NCBI RefSeq assembly: GCF_000826545.1
Contig: NZ_CDME01000016.1
Location: forward strand, 372,001-436,000
Reading direction: 5' to 3'
DNA: 64,000 nt
From: Kibdelosporangium sp. MJ126-NF4
GTDB taxonomy: Bacteria; Actinomycetota; Actinomycetes; Mycobacteriales; Pseudonocardiaceae
Shown here: positions 1-8,204 of the stretch, piece by piece
Position numbering within the stretch: the first letter of the stretch is position 1
Layout of the letters: each line of letters starts with the position of its first letter
Position numbers and translations under genes: made by a program
Notes under the pieces: generated by a model
Database searches by the model: none
Seen by the model: only the letters and a program-made list of their open reading frames with translations
Told to the model about the DNA's origin: nothing

Positions 1-2
1 AC

Positions 3-1070
3 GTCTCCGTCCCGGCTGTGGGGTCGCTGACCTCCGCGTTCGCCGTCGGGATGATCGTCGGCGCGCCGCTGGTGGCGATGCTGAGCCTGCGGTGGCCACG
101 GCGCCGCGCGCTTCTGGTGTTCCTGACCACCTTTCTCGTCGTGCACGTGATCGGGGCTGTCACCACCAGTTTCGAGGTACTGTTCGTTACGCGGGTGGTC
201 GCCGCCCTTGCCAACGCGGGATTCCTGGCCGTCGGTCTGGCGACCGCGGCGCACATGGCCGGTCCACACGGCAAGGGGCGGGCAACGTCGGTGCTGCTGA
301 GCGGCGTGACGTTGGCGTGCATCGCGGGTGTCCCGCTTGGTGCTGTCCTCAGTGGAGTCTGGGGGTGGCGGTCGGCGTTCTGGGGTGTCGCGGCCGTGTC
401 CCTGCCCGCTGTGATCGCGATTCTCCTCGCTGTGCCACGGACTCCCGCTGATCTCGAAGCACAGAGCGCGCGCCACGAACTGCGCGCGCTGGCGCGGCCA
501 CGGCTGATCGTGACACTGTTGCTGGGCGCGTTGGTCAACGGCGCGACGTTCTGTACGTTCACCTATCTCGCACCGGTGATCACTGACGCCACCGGCCTCG
601 GCGCCGGGTGGGTTCCCGTCGCTTTGGCGTTGTTCGGCATCGGTTCCTTCGTCGGTGTCACGCTCGGGGGCAGGCTGGCCGACACGAGGGCAACGCAACT
701 GCTGGCCGTCGGCACCGTCGCACTGCTGGCAGGGTGGGTCGCGTTTGCTCTGGTCGCGGCGAATCCTGTTGCCGCACTGGTGTTCGTGCTCGTGCAGGGG
801 GCTTTGTCGTTCGCGGTGGGGTCCACTTTGATCACCCAGGTTCTCTACTCGGCGGCGGACGCGCCGACGCTGGCGGGCGGGTTCGCCACTGCCGCGTTCA
901 ACGTCGGCGCGGCGGCCGGTCCCGCATTGGGCGGTGTCGCGCTCGGCGCCGGGCTCGGGGGCGTCCTCGCTCCGCTGTGGGTGAGCGCTGGGCTCGTTGC
1001 CGCCGCGTTGGTGCTCGGCGCGGCGGCATACATGACCAACCGAAAGCTCGTGAGTGTTCAGTCCGGCTAG
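3..1070 (+). CDS. MFS efflux transporter, Cmx/CmrA chloramphenicol-type (5' end outside window)
   Basis: Inner-membrane proton-coupled drug exporter of the major facilitator superfamily. The reading frame is open from base 3, and the first residues (VSVPAVGSLTSAFAVG) already match the middle of TM1-TM2 of MFS pumps, so the start lies upstream and GTG 18 is internal. About ten hydrophobic segments remain. The stretch GKGRATSVLLSGVTLA followed by GVPLGAVLSGVWGWRSAFW, and the central FCTFTYLAPVI segment, resemble actinomycete chloramphenicol exporters, which is the basis for the subfamily call. The substrate is not proven. The stop is followed at once by a strong bidirectional hairpin shared with the convergent esterase. 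Confidence 0.85.
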   Translation, partial: VSVPAVGSLTSAFAVGMIVGAPLVAMLSLRWPRRRALLVFLTTFLVVHVIGAVTTSFEVLFVTRVVAALANAGFLAVGLATAAHMAGPHGKGRATSVLLSGVTLACIAGVPLGAVLSGVWGWRSAFWGVAAVSLPAVIAILLAVPRTPADLEAQSARHELRALARPRLIVTLLLGALVNGATFCTFTYLAPVITDATGLGAGWVPVALALFGIGSFVGVTLGGRLADTRATQLLAVGTVALLAGWVAFALVAANPVAALVFVLVQGALSFAVGSTLITQVLYSAADAPTLAGGFATAAFNVGAAAGPALGGVALGAGLGGVLAPLWVSAGLVAAALVLGAAAYMTNRKLVSVQSG

Positions 1071-1092
1071 AACCGGACTAAACACTCACGAG
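1047..1092. terminator. bidirectional Rho-independent-type hairpin
   Basis: Inverted repeat with 20-nt arms (1047-1066 and 1073-1092), one mismatch and a 6-nt loop. It lies between the convergent efflux gene and the esterase gene and overlaps both gene ends. The outer part of each arm, CTCGTGAGTG, recurs in the hairpin at 8057-8099. Confidence 0.8.
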
Positions 1093-2111
1093 CGGGTCAG
1101 CCGTTCGGCCAGCCAGGCCAGTGACAGCGGGTACCGGTAGTCGATACCCGCGTGACCGGCGCTGTACAGCTCGAAGTGGATCTTCTCTTCGGGCAGGCCG
1201 GCCTTGACCACTTCGGCGCGGAACGCCTCGGCACCCAGGTCGAGATACCACTCGTCCTGGGTGCCCGCGTCGATCCACACCGAGTTCAGCGACCGGATCG
1301 CGTCCGCGTGCCGGGCGACCATGCGTACCGGGTCCCAGTCGAGCCACCGCTGCCACTGCTCCGGCCTGAGCACACCGGTCACCGGGTCGAACGGGAGCTC
1401 AGGCGTGCCGTCCGCACGTGCGGAGAAGCACGCGGACAGGCAGATCATCTCCACCAGTTGCATGTCCCCCGGCTTGGTGAACGACGGGCGTGCCTGGAAG
1501 TCGGCCCAGAACTGCCAGATGTCGTGGTCGTAGTCCCGCAGCGCGCGGACAGCCAGCGCGAAGTCGGTGGAGTACGACAGTTCGTAGAGGGTGTCGCCCG
1601 CGTGGGTCGCCAACGCACCGAACACGTCCGGTCGCAGCATCGGCGTGATCATGGCCCCGAACCCGCCGGAGGACTTGCCCGTGATGGCGCGGGAGTCACG
1701 GTGCGCGATCGTGCGGTAGCGCTCGTCCACCCAGGGCACGATCTCGTCACACAGGTACGAGTGGTACTTGCCGGTGCCGGGCGAGTCGACGTACTGCGAG
1801 CCGCCGTACTTGGTCCACGCGTCGACGTAGACCACGACACAGCCGGGTGCTCCGCCCGCGAAAACGGCGTCTGCGGTCTCGAAGAACGGCTGACGGAAAG
1901 GAGTCCTGTTGGCCCACATCGCGACATGCCCTGTGTAGCCCTGGATCACGTACACAGTGGGGTATCGCTCTGTGGTCGTGTCGTAACCCGGAGGCACGTA
2001 CACCCACAGTGGCCGCTCGTGTGGATCGCCGAGGTGGTTGTCCCGCAACAGCGTGGAGTCGATTGTGTGCCGGTCAAGCCGACCGGCCAGTTCGGCGTCC
2101 CAAGGCAGCAT
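1086..2111 (-). CDS. esterase of the enterochelin-esterase-like (esterase D) alpha/beta-hydrolase family
   Basis: Predicted cytoplasmic serine hydrolase of 341 residues, a normal length for this family. An N-terminal strand region with WVYVPPGY precedes the alpha/beta-hydrolase core. The nucleophile elbow GKSSGG puts the catalytic serine at residue 147. The late AGHAGIDY supplies the likely catalytic histidine and IDAGTQDEWY the likely acid. No signal peptide is visible. The ATG at 2109-2111 has no good SD sequence, so the start is only moderately certain. It is divergent from the small-peptide/SagB pair and convergent with the efflux gene. The substrate cannot be inferred. Confidence 0.8.
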   Translation of the reverse strand: MLPWDAELAGRLDRHTIDSTLLRDNHLGDPHERPLWVYVPPGYDTTTERYPTVYVIQGYTGHVAMWANRTPFRQPFFETADAVFAGGAPGCVVVYVDAWTKYGGSQYVDSPGTGKYHSYLCDEIVPWVDERYRTIAHRDSRAITGKSSGGFGAMITPMLRPDVFGALATHAGDTLYELSYSTDFALAVRALRDYDHDIWQFWADFQARPSFTKPGDMQLVEMICLSACFSARADGTPELPFDPVTGVLRPEQWQRWLDWDPVRMVARHADAIRSLNSVWIDAGTQDEWYLDLGAEAFRAEVVKAGLPEEKIHFELYSAGHAGIDYRYPLSLAWLAERLTRS

Positions 2112-2177
2112 GATGATCAGTCAAGCACGCCGCAGCGGACCGCGACAGGTGACGTGGTGTACCGGCTCGCGGAAATC

Positions 2178-2207
2178 CTGCCACCCGCCCGATCGTTTCG
2201 GTACAGT
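2178..2207 (+). promoter_or_regulatory. candidate promoter for the small peptide/SagB pair
   Basis: CTGCCA (2178-2183), an 18-bp spacer and TACAGT (2202-2207) fit a vegetative actinobacterial -35/-10 pair. They lie about 70 bp before the start of the 34-codon ORF. This is sequence pattern only. Confidence 0.35.
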
Positions 2208-2275
2208 CGGCATTGGGGGAACGCGACCAGGGCGAGGGGAGCCCTGGGCGATCTGAATCTACGACTGGGGTACAC

Positions 2276-2380
2276 ATGCACGAGGACTATGAGGACATCG
2301 AGACCGCCTTCGAGGAGTTACTCGAGGGCTACGGGGAAGCCGACCGGCATACGGACGGCCCTTCCAGACCGTGGAACTGA
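2276..2380 (+). CDS. 34-residue acidic peptide, candidate RiPP precursor
   Basis: Short ORF opening at ATG 2276 behind a GGGG run (2267-2270) and closing at TGA 2378. The product has a very acidic N-terminal half (HEDYEDIETAFEELLEG) and a short polar tail ending DGPSRPWN. This looks like a helical leader followed by a small core. It overlaps or abuts the start of the SagB-type dehydrogenase gene. SagB enzymes are known to oxidise azolines in ribosomally made peptides, so a substrate/modifying-enzyme pair is a reasonable inference. No YcaO cyclodehydratase is encoded nearby and the core has no Cys and a single Ser, so azole formation in the classical sense is doubtful. It could instead be a regulatory upstream ORF. 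Confidence 0.5.
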   Translation: MHEDYEDIETAFEELLEGYGEADRHTDGPSRPWN

Positions 2381-2400
2381 TCAGTCCACACGGGAACACG

Positions 2401-3477
2401 GTGAACGATGATGCCGCACGGGTGAGAGTGTCCTCGTGCGGTATTTCCTACTGGGAGTCGGGAAAGCTCGTCTGGGACGACACCATCCGGCACCGGCGGT
2501 TCGCGCTGACCGAAGGGACCGAACCGGTGCTCCGCTGGTTCGGCGAGTGGCAGCCGCTGGAGTCCTTGTCGGACATGACGGCCGATCCTGCCCAAGTAGC
2601 CCGCTATGCCAAGGTTGCCAGGATCTTCCTTGCCAACAACGTTCTCGTCGCCGAGGGGTCGGAGCGGCATCGGCTCGAGGAGGCGGCGGACGCCGCGTGG
2701 CAGCCGTGGGGGCGGCTGGCAAAGGCGTTCCACTTCTCCACCCGCAACCTCGCCGACAGCAGGTTCAAAACAGACGATGACTACCATGCGCTGCGCGAGG
2801 AGAAACTCAACAACGGCCCCGCACCGCGCGCGCACCGCACTTTCGCCGACGCCGAGGTCGTCGAGCTGCCGGGCCGGTCGGCTGCGTCCTGGCACGAACG
2901 TGATCTCGTCGAACTGCTCTACCAGCGGCGCAGCACCAGAAAATTCGCCGAGACACCGGTTCCACTGACGTCGGCCGCGGCGCTGCTGCAGATCTCGGCG
3001 GGCGTCGTCGCCATCGACGAGCGGACACAAGCGGTGTACAAGACCTCACCATCCGGCGGGGCGCGGCACCCAACCGAGGTCTACGTCTACGCCAGGGCCG
3101 TCGAGGGCATAGAACCCGGGACGTACCACTACAACCCCACCGCGCACACGTTGGAGCGCATCGGCGGGACCCGCGCCGACGACGAACTTGGCACAATAGT
3201 CGGCGACCAGCCCTGGGTCGGTACGTCCGGGATGGTCCTTTTCTTCACGTCGGTCATCAAACGCAGCATGTGGCGCTACCACGCCCCGCGCACCTACCGG
3301 TTGTTGCATCTGGACACTGGCCATCTCAGTCAGACGGTGTACCTGTTGGCGACATCGCTCGGCCTTGGCGTGACGTTCACGTCCGCGATGCGTGACGAAC
3401 TCGTGGAAGAACTGCTCGGCGCCCGAGCGAGTGACGAGGTGATGATGGGCTGTGCCGTGATCGGTACCAAGATCTGA
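2401..3477 (+). CDS. SagB/ThcOx-family FMN-dependent dehydrogenase (nitroreductase fold)
   Basis: Predicted flavin oxidoreductase. Characterised members oxidise azolines to azoles in thiazole/oxazole-modified peptides. The C-terminal two thirds is a nitroreductase-fold domain with the FMN-contact motif RRSTRKF, the PSGGARHP segment and the late LGLGVTFTSA segment. The N-terminal third (CGISYWESGKLVWDD) is typical of stand-alone SagB proteins. GTG 2401 is favoured because GGGAA lies just upstream. GTG 2371 would add ten residues and overlap the peptide gene by 10 bp. The gene ends 2 bp from the convergent SARP gene. The partner peptide is inferred from position only. Confidence 0.8.
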   Translation: MNDDAARVRVSSCGISYWESGKLVWDDTIRHRRFALTEGTEPVLRWFGEWQPLESLSDMTADPAQVARYAKVARIFLANNVLVAEGSERHRLEEAADAAWQPWGRLAKAFHFSTRNLADSRFKTDDDYHALREEKLNNGPAPRAHRTFADAEVVELPGRSAASWHERDLVELLYQRRSTRKFAETPVPLTSAAALLQISAGVVAIDERTQAVYKTSPSGGARHPTEVYVYARAVEGIEPGTYHYNPTAHTLERIGGTRADDELGTIVGDQPWVGTSGMVLFFTSVIKRSMWRYHAPRTYRLLHLDTGHLSQTVYLLATSLGLGVTFTSAMRDELVEELLGARASDEVMMGCAVIGTKI

Positions 3478-3479
3478 AC

Positions 3480-6400
3480 TCAGTGCCTGGCCAACAGCCG
3501 CCGCAACTCGTCGGCGTTGGGGATCTCCAACCCACCGATGCAGACCAACGCCTCTTCCCAACAGGCGCGTGCCGTGGCCCGGTCGCCGTCCGCGTCCCAC
3601 GCCAGCCCAAGCACGTGCAGCGCCTGTGCCTGTCCGAAGTGGGCACCGACGCTGCGGTTGACGGCCAGCGCCCGCTCGGCGTGGTCGCGCGCTGCGGCCA
3701 GGTCCCTGGCGTCGTAGGCCAGCCAGGCGAGGAGTCTCTCACTGCGAGCCTCGAACCCCAGTCGTTCGGCCTTCCTGCTCAGCTCCGCCGCCGTGGTGGC
3801 GTGTTCTGTCGCGGTGGTCTGGTTTCCCCGTTCACGACTCTGCGATGCCAGGCGCAACAACGCGGAGATCTCGCCCGGCAGATAGGACAGTCGGCGAGAC
3901 ATCTCAAGAGCTTTGCGGGCACAGGCGGACGCGTCGTCAACGTGTCCCATTCCCTGGTGTGTGGCGGAAAGCGTGACCAGCGCGTCGACTTGGTCCTGCT
4001 CAACTCCGGACTGCTCGGACAGCGCCAACGCCTCGCGCGCGTGCTCCAGCGAGGCCGCGTGGTCACCGGCCAGCCGGTTGGCGTCGGCGAGGCCGCGCAG
4101 TGTCTCGGCCTCGTAGTGCCGGGTCCCTGATTCGCGGTAGCACGCCAACGCCTTGTCGTACTGGACGATCGCCTCGTTGTACCGGCCCTGGTGCACCAGG
4201 ATGTGGCCGAGGCTGTCCCGTGGTGTGCCTTCCACCGACGCGCTCGGGCCGAACGGGATCAGCGCCAGGGCTTCGTGCGCGTACTGCTCGGCCCGGTCGA
4301 GGCGGCCACGCTGCTCCTCGATGACACCGAGGTTGATCAGCCCGTAGAGCCGGACACTGGCGTAACCGTGTTCCTGGGCCAGTTGGACGCCTCGTTCGAT
4401 CTCCTCGGCGGCGGCTCTGAGCTTGCCGTCGACCTGATACACCGTGCCGACACTGATCATGGCCCGCGCGCGACCTTCCTGCGAACCTGATCTGGTGTAC
4501 GCGTCCAGCTCGGCCAGCAGGTGCTCCATCGCCTTGCCGAGTTCGTGTACGCGTAGGTAGATGGCACCGATGACGTGGTGCATCGCGGCTGCCGCCCCGG
4601 GTTCACCCGCGGCTCGCGCGGCCTGCAGCGCCGCTCTGGCCGCGACAAGACCCTCGGCGCGGTAGTGGCCACGGGTCATCAGGTAGGCGTGCAACGATTC
4701 CACGAGGTGCCACGCGGCGTGCTTGGGACCGTTGCCCGACGCGTACAGGATCGCGGCGATGACGTTCGGGCCTTCCTGGTCCATCCACTCGACGGCCGCC
4801 GCGGAGTCGGCGAACGACGGGCTGGGCAGCGACTCCTCCAGTTCGGTGCGAGGCAGCCGAACCCATGTCCCGTAGAGCACGTCGGCGATCGCGTCCAACC
4901 TCCGGACGTAGAACGCGAACAGTCGGGCACGCGCGTTGTTCGACTCGTCGGCGTTCTCCTCCATCTGGCAGCGTTCCTGGCTGTAGAGCCGCAGCAGGTC
5001 GTGGAACCGGAACCGGTGTGTGCTGATTCGCTGGATCAGGCTCGCCGTGGCCAGTTCGGACAGCAGCTTTTCGGTTCGGTCGTCCGCGAGCCGCGCTAGC
5101 ACCGCGACCGCGTGCTGAGAGAAGTCCGGCCCCGGCACCAGACCCAACAGCCGGAACAGCCGCGCGGCCTCGGGTTTGAGCGTCAGGTAGGACAGGTCGA
5201 ACACGGCACGCACCGCCGCGCTGGGGTCGTCCTCGATCTCCAACGCGGTCAGCCGGTTGCCGTGCCGCAGGTCGGTGACATACGCCTGCATCGAGTCGTC
5301 ATCACGCAGCAGCAGGTTCGCGCCCGCTATCCGCAGCGCGAGCGGCAGGTGGCCGCACAGCCGCGCGATCTCTTCCAAAGCGTCCGGATCGGGCCGGGCG
5401 TGGTCCTGGCCGACGATGGTGTTCAGCAGCGCGAGCGACTGTTCGGGGGCGAGGACGTCCAGGTTGACCAGCTTCGCCCCGCCGAGCGCGGCCAGGCCGC
5501 GCAGCGTCTTGCGGCTGGTGACCAGCGCGGCGGACCCGGGCATGCTCGGCAACAGGCTGCGTACCTGCGTGGCACTGACAGCGTTGTCCAGGACCACAAG
5601 GACTCTGCGGTCAGCGAGCAGTGTCCGGTACGCGCCGACGAGGCCGTTGTGGTCGTCGGGCAACTGTTCGGGTTTGAGCCCGAACGCCTGCAGGAACCGT
5701 CCGAGTACCTGTTCCGGGGTGAGTTCTCGGTCCAGCGCGTTGCCGAGCAGGTCGACGAACAGCTGGCCGTCGGGGAACTGGGCCCGCAGCCGGTGCGCGG
5801 CCTGCACGGCCAGCGCGGTCTTGCCCACACCCGGCTGGCCGGAGATGGCCACGACCGGCGCGCCCACCCCGCCGCTCTCGCCGTCCCCGGACAGAAGGCC
5901 GATGATCTGCTCGTATGCCTCGTCCCGGCCGACGAAGTCCCGCAGCCCGGCGGGCAGTTGGCGGGGTACGGGCCGGTGCTCGGGTTGCGCGACCACCGCG
6001 GGTTCCGGTGGTGGTAGTTCCACCAGCCTCGACAGCGCCGGGTCGTTGGTGAGGATCCGCTGGTGCAGCCGTTGCAGGTCCTCGCCGGGGTCCACGCCGA
6101 CCTCGTCGGCCAGCCTGCCGCGCACCTCCTGGTAGCTGGCCAGCGCCTCGACCTGACGGCCGGAGCGGTACAGCGCGAGCATCAGCTGGCCGCGCAGCCG
6201 CTCCCGGAACGGGTGCTGGATGGTCAGGTTGTGCAGCTCAGGCAGTAGTTCGGCGTGTTTGCCGAGTAGCAGGTCGCAGTCCAGGCGCATCTCGGTCGCC
6301 CGCAGGTGCTCCTCGGTCAGCCGCTGCACCTCGCGTTCCCGGAACGAGCACGCGGGGATGTCCGCCAGCGCCGGGCCGCGCCACTGGGCGAGCGCGCGGG

Positions 6401-6773
6401 TGACCAGTTCGGCGCATTCGCCGGGATCGTCGGTCTGGTCCGCTTTGCCGACCAGTGCGCGGAAGCGGGCGAGATCCAGTTCCTCCGGCCCGAGGTTGAT
6501 CCGGTAGCCGTGCGGCATCGTCGCGATCAGGTCCTTGGCCTGCAGCGTCTGCCGCAACCGGCGGACGTAGGCCTGCGCTGTCGACGCGGCGTTGTCCGGC
6601 GTCTCGTCGTCCCACAGCCAGTCGACGAGTTCGCTGACGCGCACGAGCTGGTTGGCACGCAGCAGCAGCCCGGCCAGGACCACCTGTTGCTTGCCGACCC
6701 GGACCGTGACCGCTCGGCCTGCCACCGTCACGTCCAAGGTTCCCAACAGGCGGAAGTCGGTGTCTTCCACCAT
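3480..6773 (-). CDS. AfsR-like SARP regulator with NB-ARC and TPR domains
   Basis: Large cytoplasmic transcriptional activator of 1097 residues. An OmpR-type winged-helix DNA-binding domain (about 1-95) and a bacterial transcriptional activation domain (about 100-245) form the SARP part. A STAND/NB-ARC ATPase follows, with Walker A GQPGVGKTAL near residue 306 and the Walker B-like VLVVLDNA. Tetratricopeptide repeats run from about 640 to the end. Family members control antibiotic clusters, with ATP binding and TPR contacts gating activation. The start at 6773 has a GGGAGG SD. The intergenic region to the divergent DUF885 gene carries a repeat fitting a SARP operator. The target genes are not identified. 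Confidence 0.9.
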   Translation of the reverse strand: MVEDTDFRLLGTLDVTVAGRAVTVRVGKQQVVLAGLLLRANQLVRVSELVDWLWDDETPDNAASTAQAYVRRLRQTLQAKDLIATMPHGYRINLGPEELDLARFRALVGKADQTDDPGECAELVTRALAQWRGPALADIPACSFREREVQRLTEEHLRATEMRLDCDLLLGKHAELLPELHNLTIQHPFRERLRGQLMLALYRSGRQVEALASYQEVRGRLADEVGVDPGEDLQRLHQRILTNDPALSRLVELPPPEPAVVAQPEHRPVPRQLPAGLRDFVGRDEAYEQIIGLLSGDGESGGVGAPVVAISGQPGVGKTALAVQAAHRLRAQFPDGQLFVDLLGNALDRELTPEQVLGRFLQAFGLKPEQLPDDHNGLVGAYRTLLADRRVLVVLDNAVSATQVRSLLPSMPGSAALVTSRKTLRGLAALGGAKLVNLDVLAPEQSLALLNTIVGQDHARPDPDALEEIARLCGHLPLALRIAGANLLLRDDDSMQAYVTDLRHGNRLTALEIEDDPSAAVRAVFDLSYLTLKPEAARLFRLLGLVPGPDFSQHAVAVLARLADDRTEKLLSELATASLIQRISTHRFRFHDLLRLYSQERCQMEENADESNNARARLFAFYVRRLDAIADVLYGTWVRLPRTELEESLPSPSFADSAAAVEWMDQEGPNVIAAILYASGNGPKHAAWHLVESLHAYLMTRGHYRAEGLVAARAALQAARAAGEPGAAAAMHHVIGAIYLRVHELGKAMEHLLAELDAYTRSGSQEGRARAMISVGTVYQVDGKLRAAAEEIERGVQLAQEHGYASVRLYGLINLGVIEEQRGRLDRAEQYAHEALALIPFGPSASVEGTPRDSLGHILVHQGRYNEAIVQYDKALACYRESGTRHYEAETLRGLADANRLAGDHAASLEHAREALALSEQSGVEQDQVDALVTLSATHQGMGHVDDASACARKALEMSRRLSYLPGEISALLRLASQSRERGNQTTATEHATTAAELSRKAERLGFEARSERLLAWLAYDARDLAAARDHAERALAVNRSVGAHFGQAQALHVLGLAWDADGDRATARACWEEALVCIGGLEIPNADELRRLLARH

Positions 6774-6806
6774 GCACGCCTCCCGTCGGGTCTCGGGCCA
6801 AGCGAC

Positions 6807-6846
6807 GTACTGTCGATCCTAGCCACGAGTACGCGATAAGTACGCG
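6807..6846. promoter_or_regulatory. candidate SARP operator: 11-bp phased direct repeats
   Basis: AGTACGCG occurs at 6828-6835 and again at 6839-6846, exactly 11 bp apart. A third GTAC core at 6807 is 22 bp upstream of the first, in the same phase. SARP proteins bind direct repeats spaced by one 11-bp turn, so this fits an operator for the adjacent SARP. It lies between the SARP gene and the divergent DUF885 gene. Confidence 0.55.
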
Positions 6847-6863
6847 GCATCGGGTGAGCTGGT

Positions 6864-8018
6864 GTGGTGCCCCGGACCGTGGTCGAGAGCCTTGCCGACG
6901 AGCTGATCGAGGTCATCGCCGACGAGGATCCGTTGCTCGCGACCATGAACGGGATCAGGGAGTGGGACACCGAGCTGGCCGACCTGTCCGAGGAGGCCGA
7001 CGGCGGACTGCGGGGCCGGGCGGCGGCCGTCGCCACGCGGGCGCGGGAGCTCGACGACGCGACACTGTCCGCCGACGATCGCGTGACCAGGGCTGTTGCC
7101 CAGGAGCAGGCCGAGGCGGTGTGCCACCGGATCGACTCGCGCGCCGTGGAGTACACGGTCAGTAACCACTTCGTCGCACCGGCCGCCAGGGTGATCCACT
7201 ATCTGCCGCGCGTCCCGATCGCCGACGGCGAGCAGGCCAACGCGTACCTGTGTCGGCTGGGACAGCTCAGGGGCTACCTGTCGACGGCGGCGCACCGGCA
7301 CGCGGGCGGAACAGTGGCGGGCAGGCTGCCAGTCGGGCGGCTGGTCCGCGGTGCGATCAGCCAATTGGACCGGGCAGTGGCGCTCGGCGACGACGATCCG
7401 CTGCTGGGCCCGCTGCGGCACGACGGCATGGAACGGTACGCCGAGCAGGGCATGCGACTGCTGGAGACGGAGATCCGGCCAGCGTTCGCGCGGTACCGCG
7501 CGGTGCTCGGTGAGATCGCGCCCAGTGCCCGTGGCGACGACCAGCCTGGTCTGTGTTGGATCACCGGCGGCGAGTCGATCTACGCGAACCTGATCCGCGT
7601 GCACACCGACTCCGGCCACTCACCGAACGTGCTGCACCGCACCGGCAAGGGCCTGGTCAACGAGCTGCGCACGGAGATCGAGCACTGCGACGCGATGCGC
7701 GCGGTCCGGCTGGTCGTGGACACCGGGCTGCACGCGGAAGGCTGGAGCCGCTCGCGCGCGGTCGACTACATGCGCGCCAACACCGCCATGCCGGACGTGG
7801 AGATCGAAGCCGAGGTCGACCGGTACATCGCGATGCCCGGCCAGGCGCTGGCGTCCACGGTCGGCCGGATGGAGATCACCCGGATCAGGACGACCAGGCG
7901 CGGTACGCGCCGGGTACGCGGTTGGTACACCACGCCGGAGACGATGGGCACGCCACCTGATCGCGAACAGGTGAATCGTCGAGAACCAACGCCGGCGCGA
8001 AATGAGGACGTCCGGTAG
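6864..8018 (+). CDS. DUF885-family protein lacking its metal-site region (probable decaying gene)
   Basis: The N-terminal 240 residues follow the DUF885 (zinc-peptidase-like) pattern, and the C-terminal part contains the hallmark RLVVDTGLHAEGWSR and EVDRYIAMPGQALA blocks. Intact members of roughly 550 residues carry HExxPGHH and EGWALYAE motifs between these blocks. Here GLVNELRTEIEHCDAMRAVRLVVDTGLHA joins them directly, so about 120-140 residues with the metal ligands are absent. The arginine-rich tail after residue 335 also departs from the family and may reflect a frameshift. The start is GTG 6864 with GGTGAG upstream. If expressed, the product should lack catalytic activity. Confidence 0.7.
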   Translation: MVPRTVVESLADELIEVIADEDPLLATMNGIREWDTELADLSEEADGGLRGRAAAVATRARELDDATLSADDRVTRAVAQEQAEAVCHRIDSRAVEYTVSNHFVAPAARVIHYLPRVPIADGEQANAYLCRLGQLRGYLSTAAHRHAGGTVAGRLPVGRLVRGAISQLDRAVALGDDDPLLGPLRHDGMERYAEQGMRLLETEIRPAFARYRAVLGEIAPSARGDDQPGLCWITGGESIYANLIRVHTDSGHSPNVLHRTGKGLVNELRTEIEHCDAMRAVRLVVDTGLHAEGWSRSRAVDYMRANTAMPDVEIEAEVDRYIAMPGQALASTVGRMEITRIRTTRRGTRRVRGWYTTPETMGTPPDREQVNRREPTPARNEDVR

Positions 8019-8047
8019 GGCCGCTGGGGGTGGTCCTACCGGACATC
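8007..8047. terminator. hairpin after the DUF885 gene
   Basis: GTCCGGTAGG (8010-8019) pairs perfectly with CCTACCGGAC (8035-8044), and the arms extend a few bases further with mismatches. The left arm overlaps the stop codon, so it probably terminates the DUF885 transcript. Confidence 0.65.
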
Positions 8048-8056
8048 CACTCCACT

Positions 8057-8099
8057 TCGTGAGTGGTTGCCAGCGCTGGGGTCTGACAACCACTCACGA
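8057..8099. terminator. second hairpin sharing the CTCGTGAGTG arm
   Basis: Inverted repeat with 13-nt perfect arms (8057-8069 and 8087-8099) and a 17-nt loop, placed between the DUF885 gene and the second SARP gene. The arm TCGTGAGTG is the same as in the hairpin at 1047-1092, so this may be a dispersed hairpin family or a tandem terminator. Confidence 0.55.
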
Positions 8100-8204
8100 G
8101 GACCACGTTTTCCGATACAGTGTCCGGTCGGGGGCAGTTCACCGAACCGGCATGGGCTGGTCTCGCCAAGAAGCGTCGAACACGGTATCTGGCGAAGGTT
8201 GTCG

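Noticed and set aside
2276..2380. Classical thiazole/oxazole-modified peptide precursor
   Set aside because: The peptide has no Cys and only one Ser, and no YcaO gene is nearby, so only a looser RiPP reading is kept.
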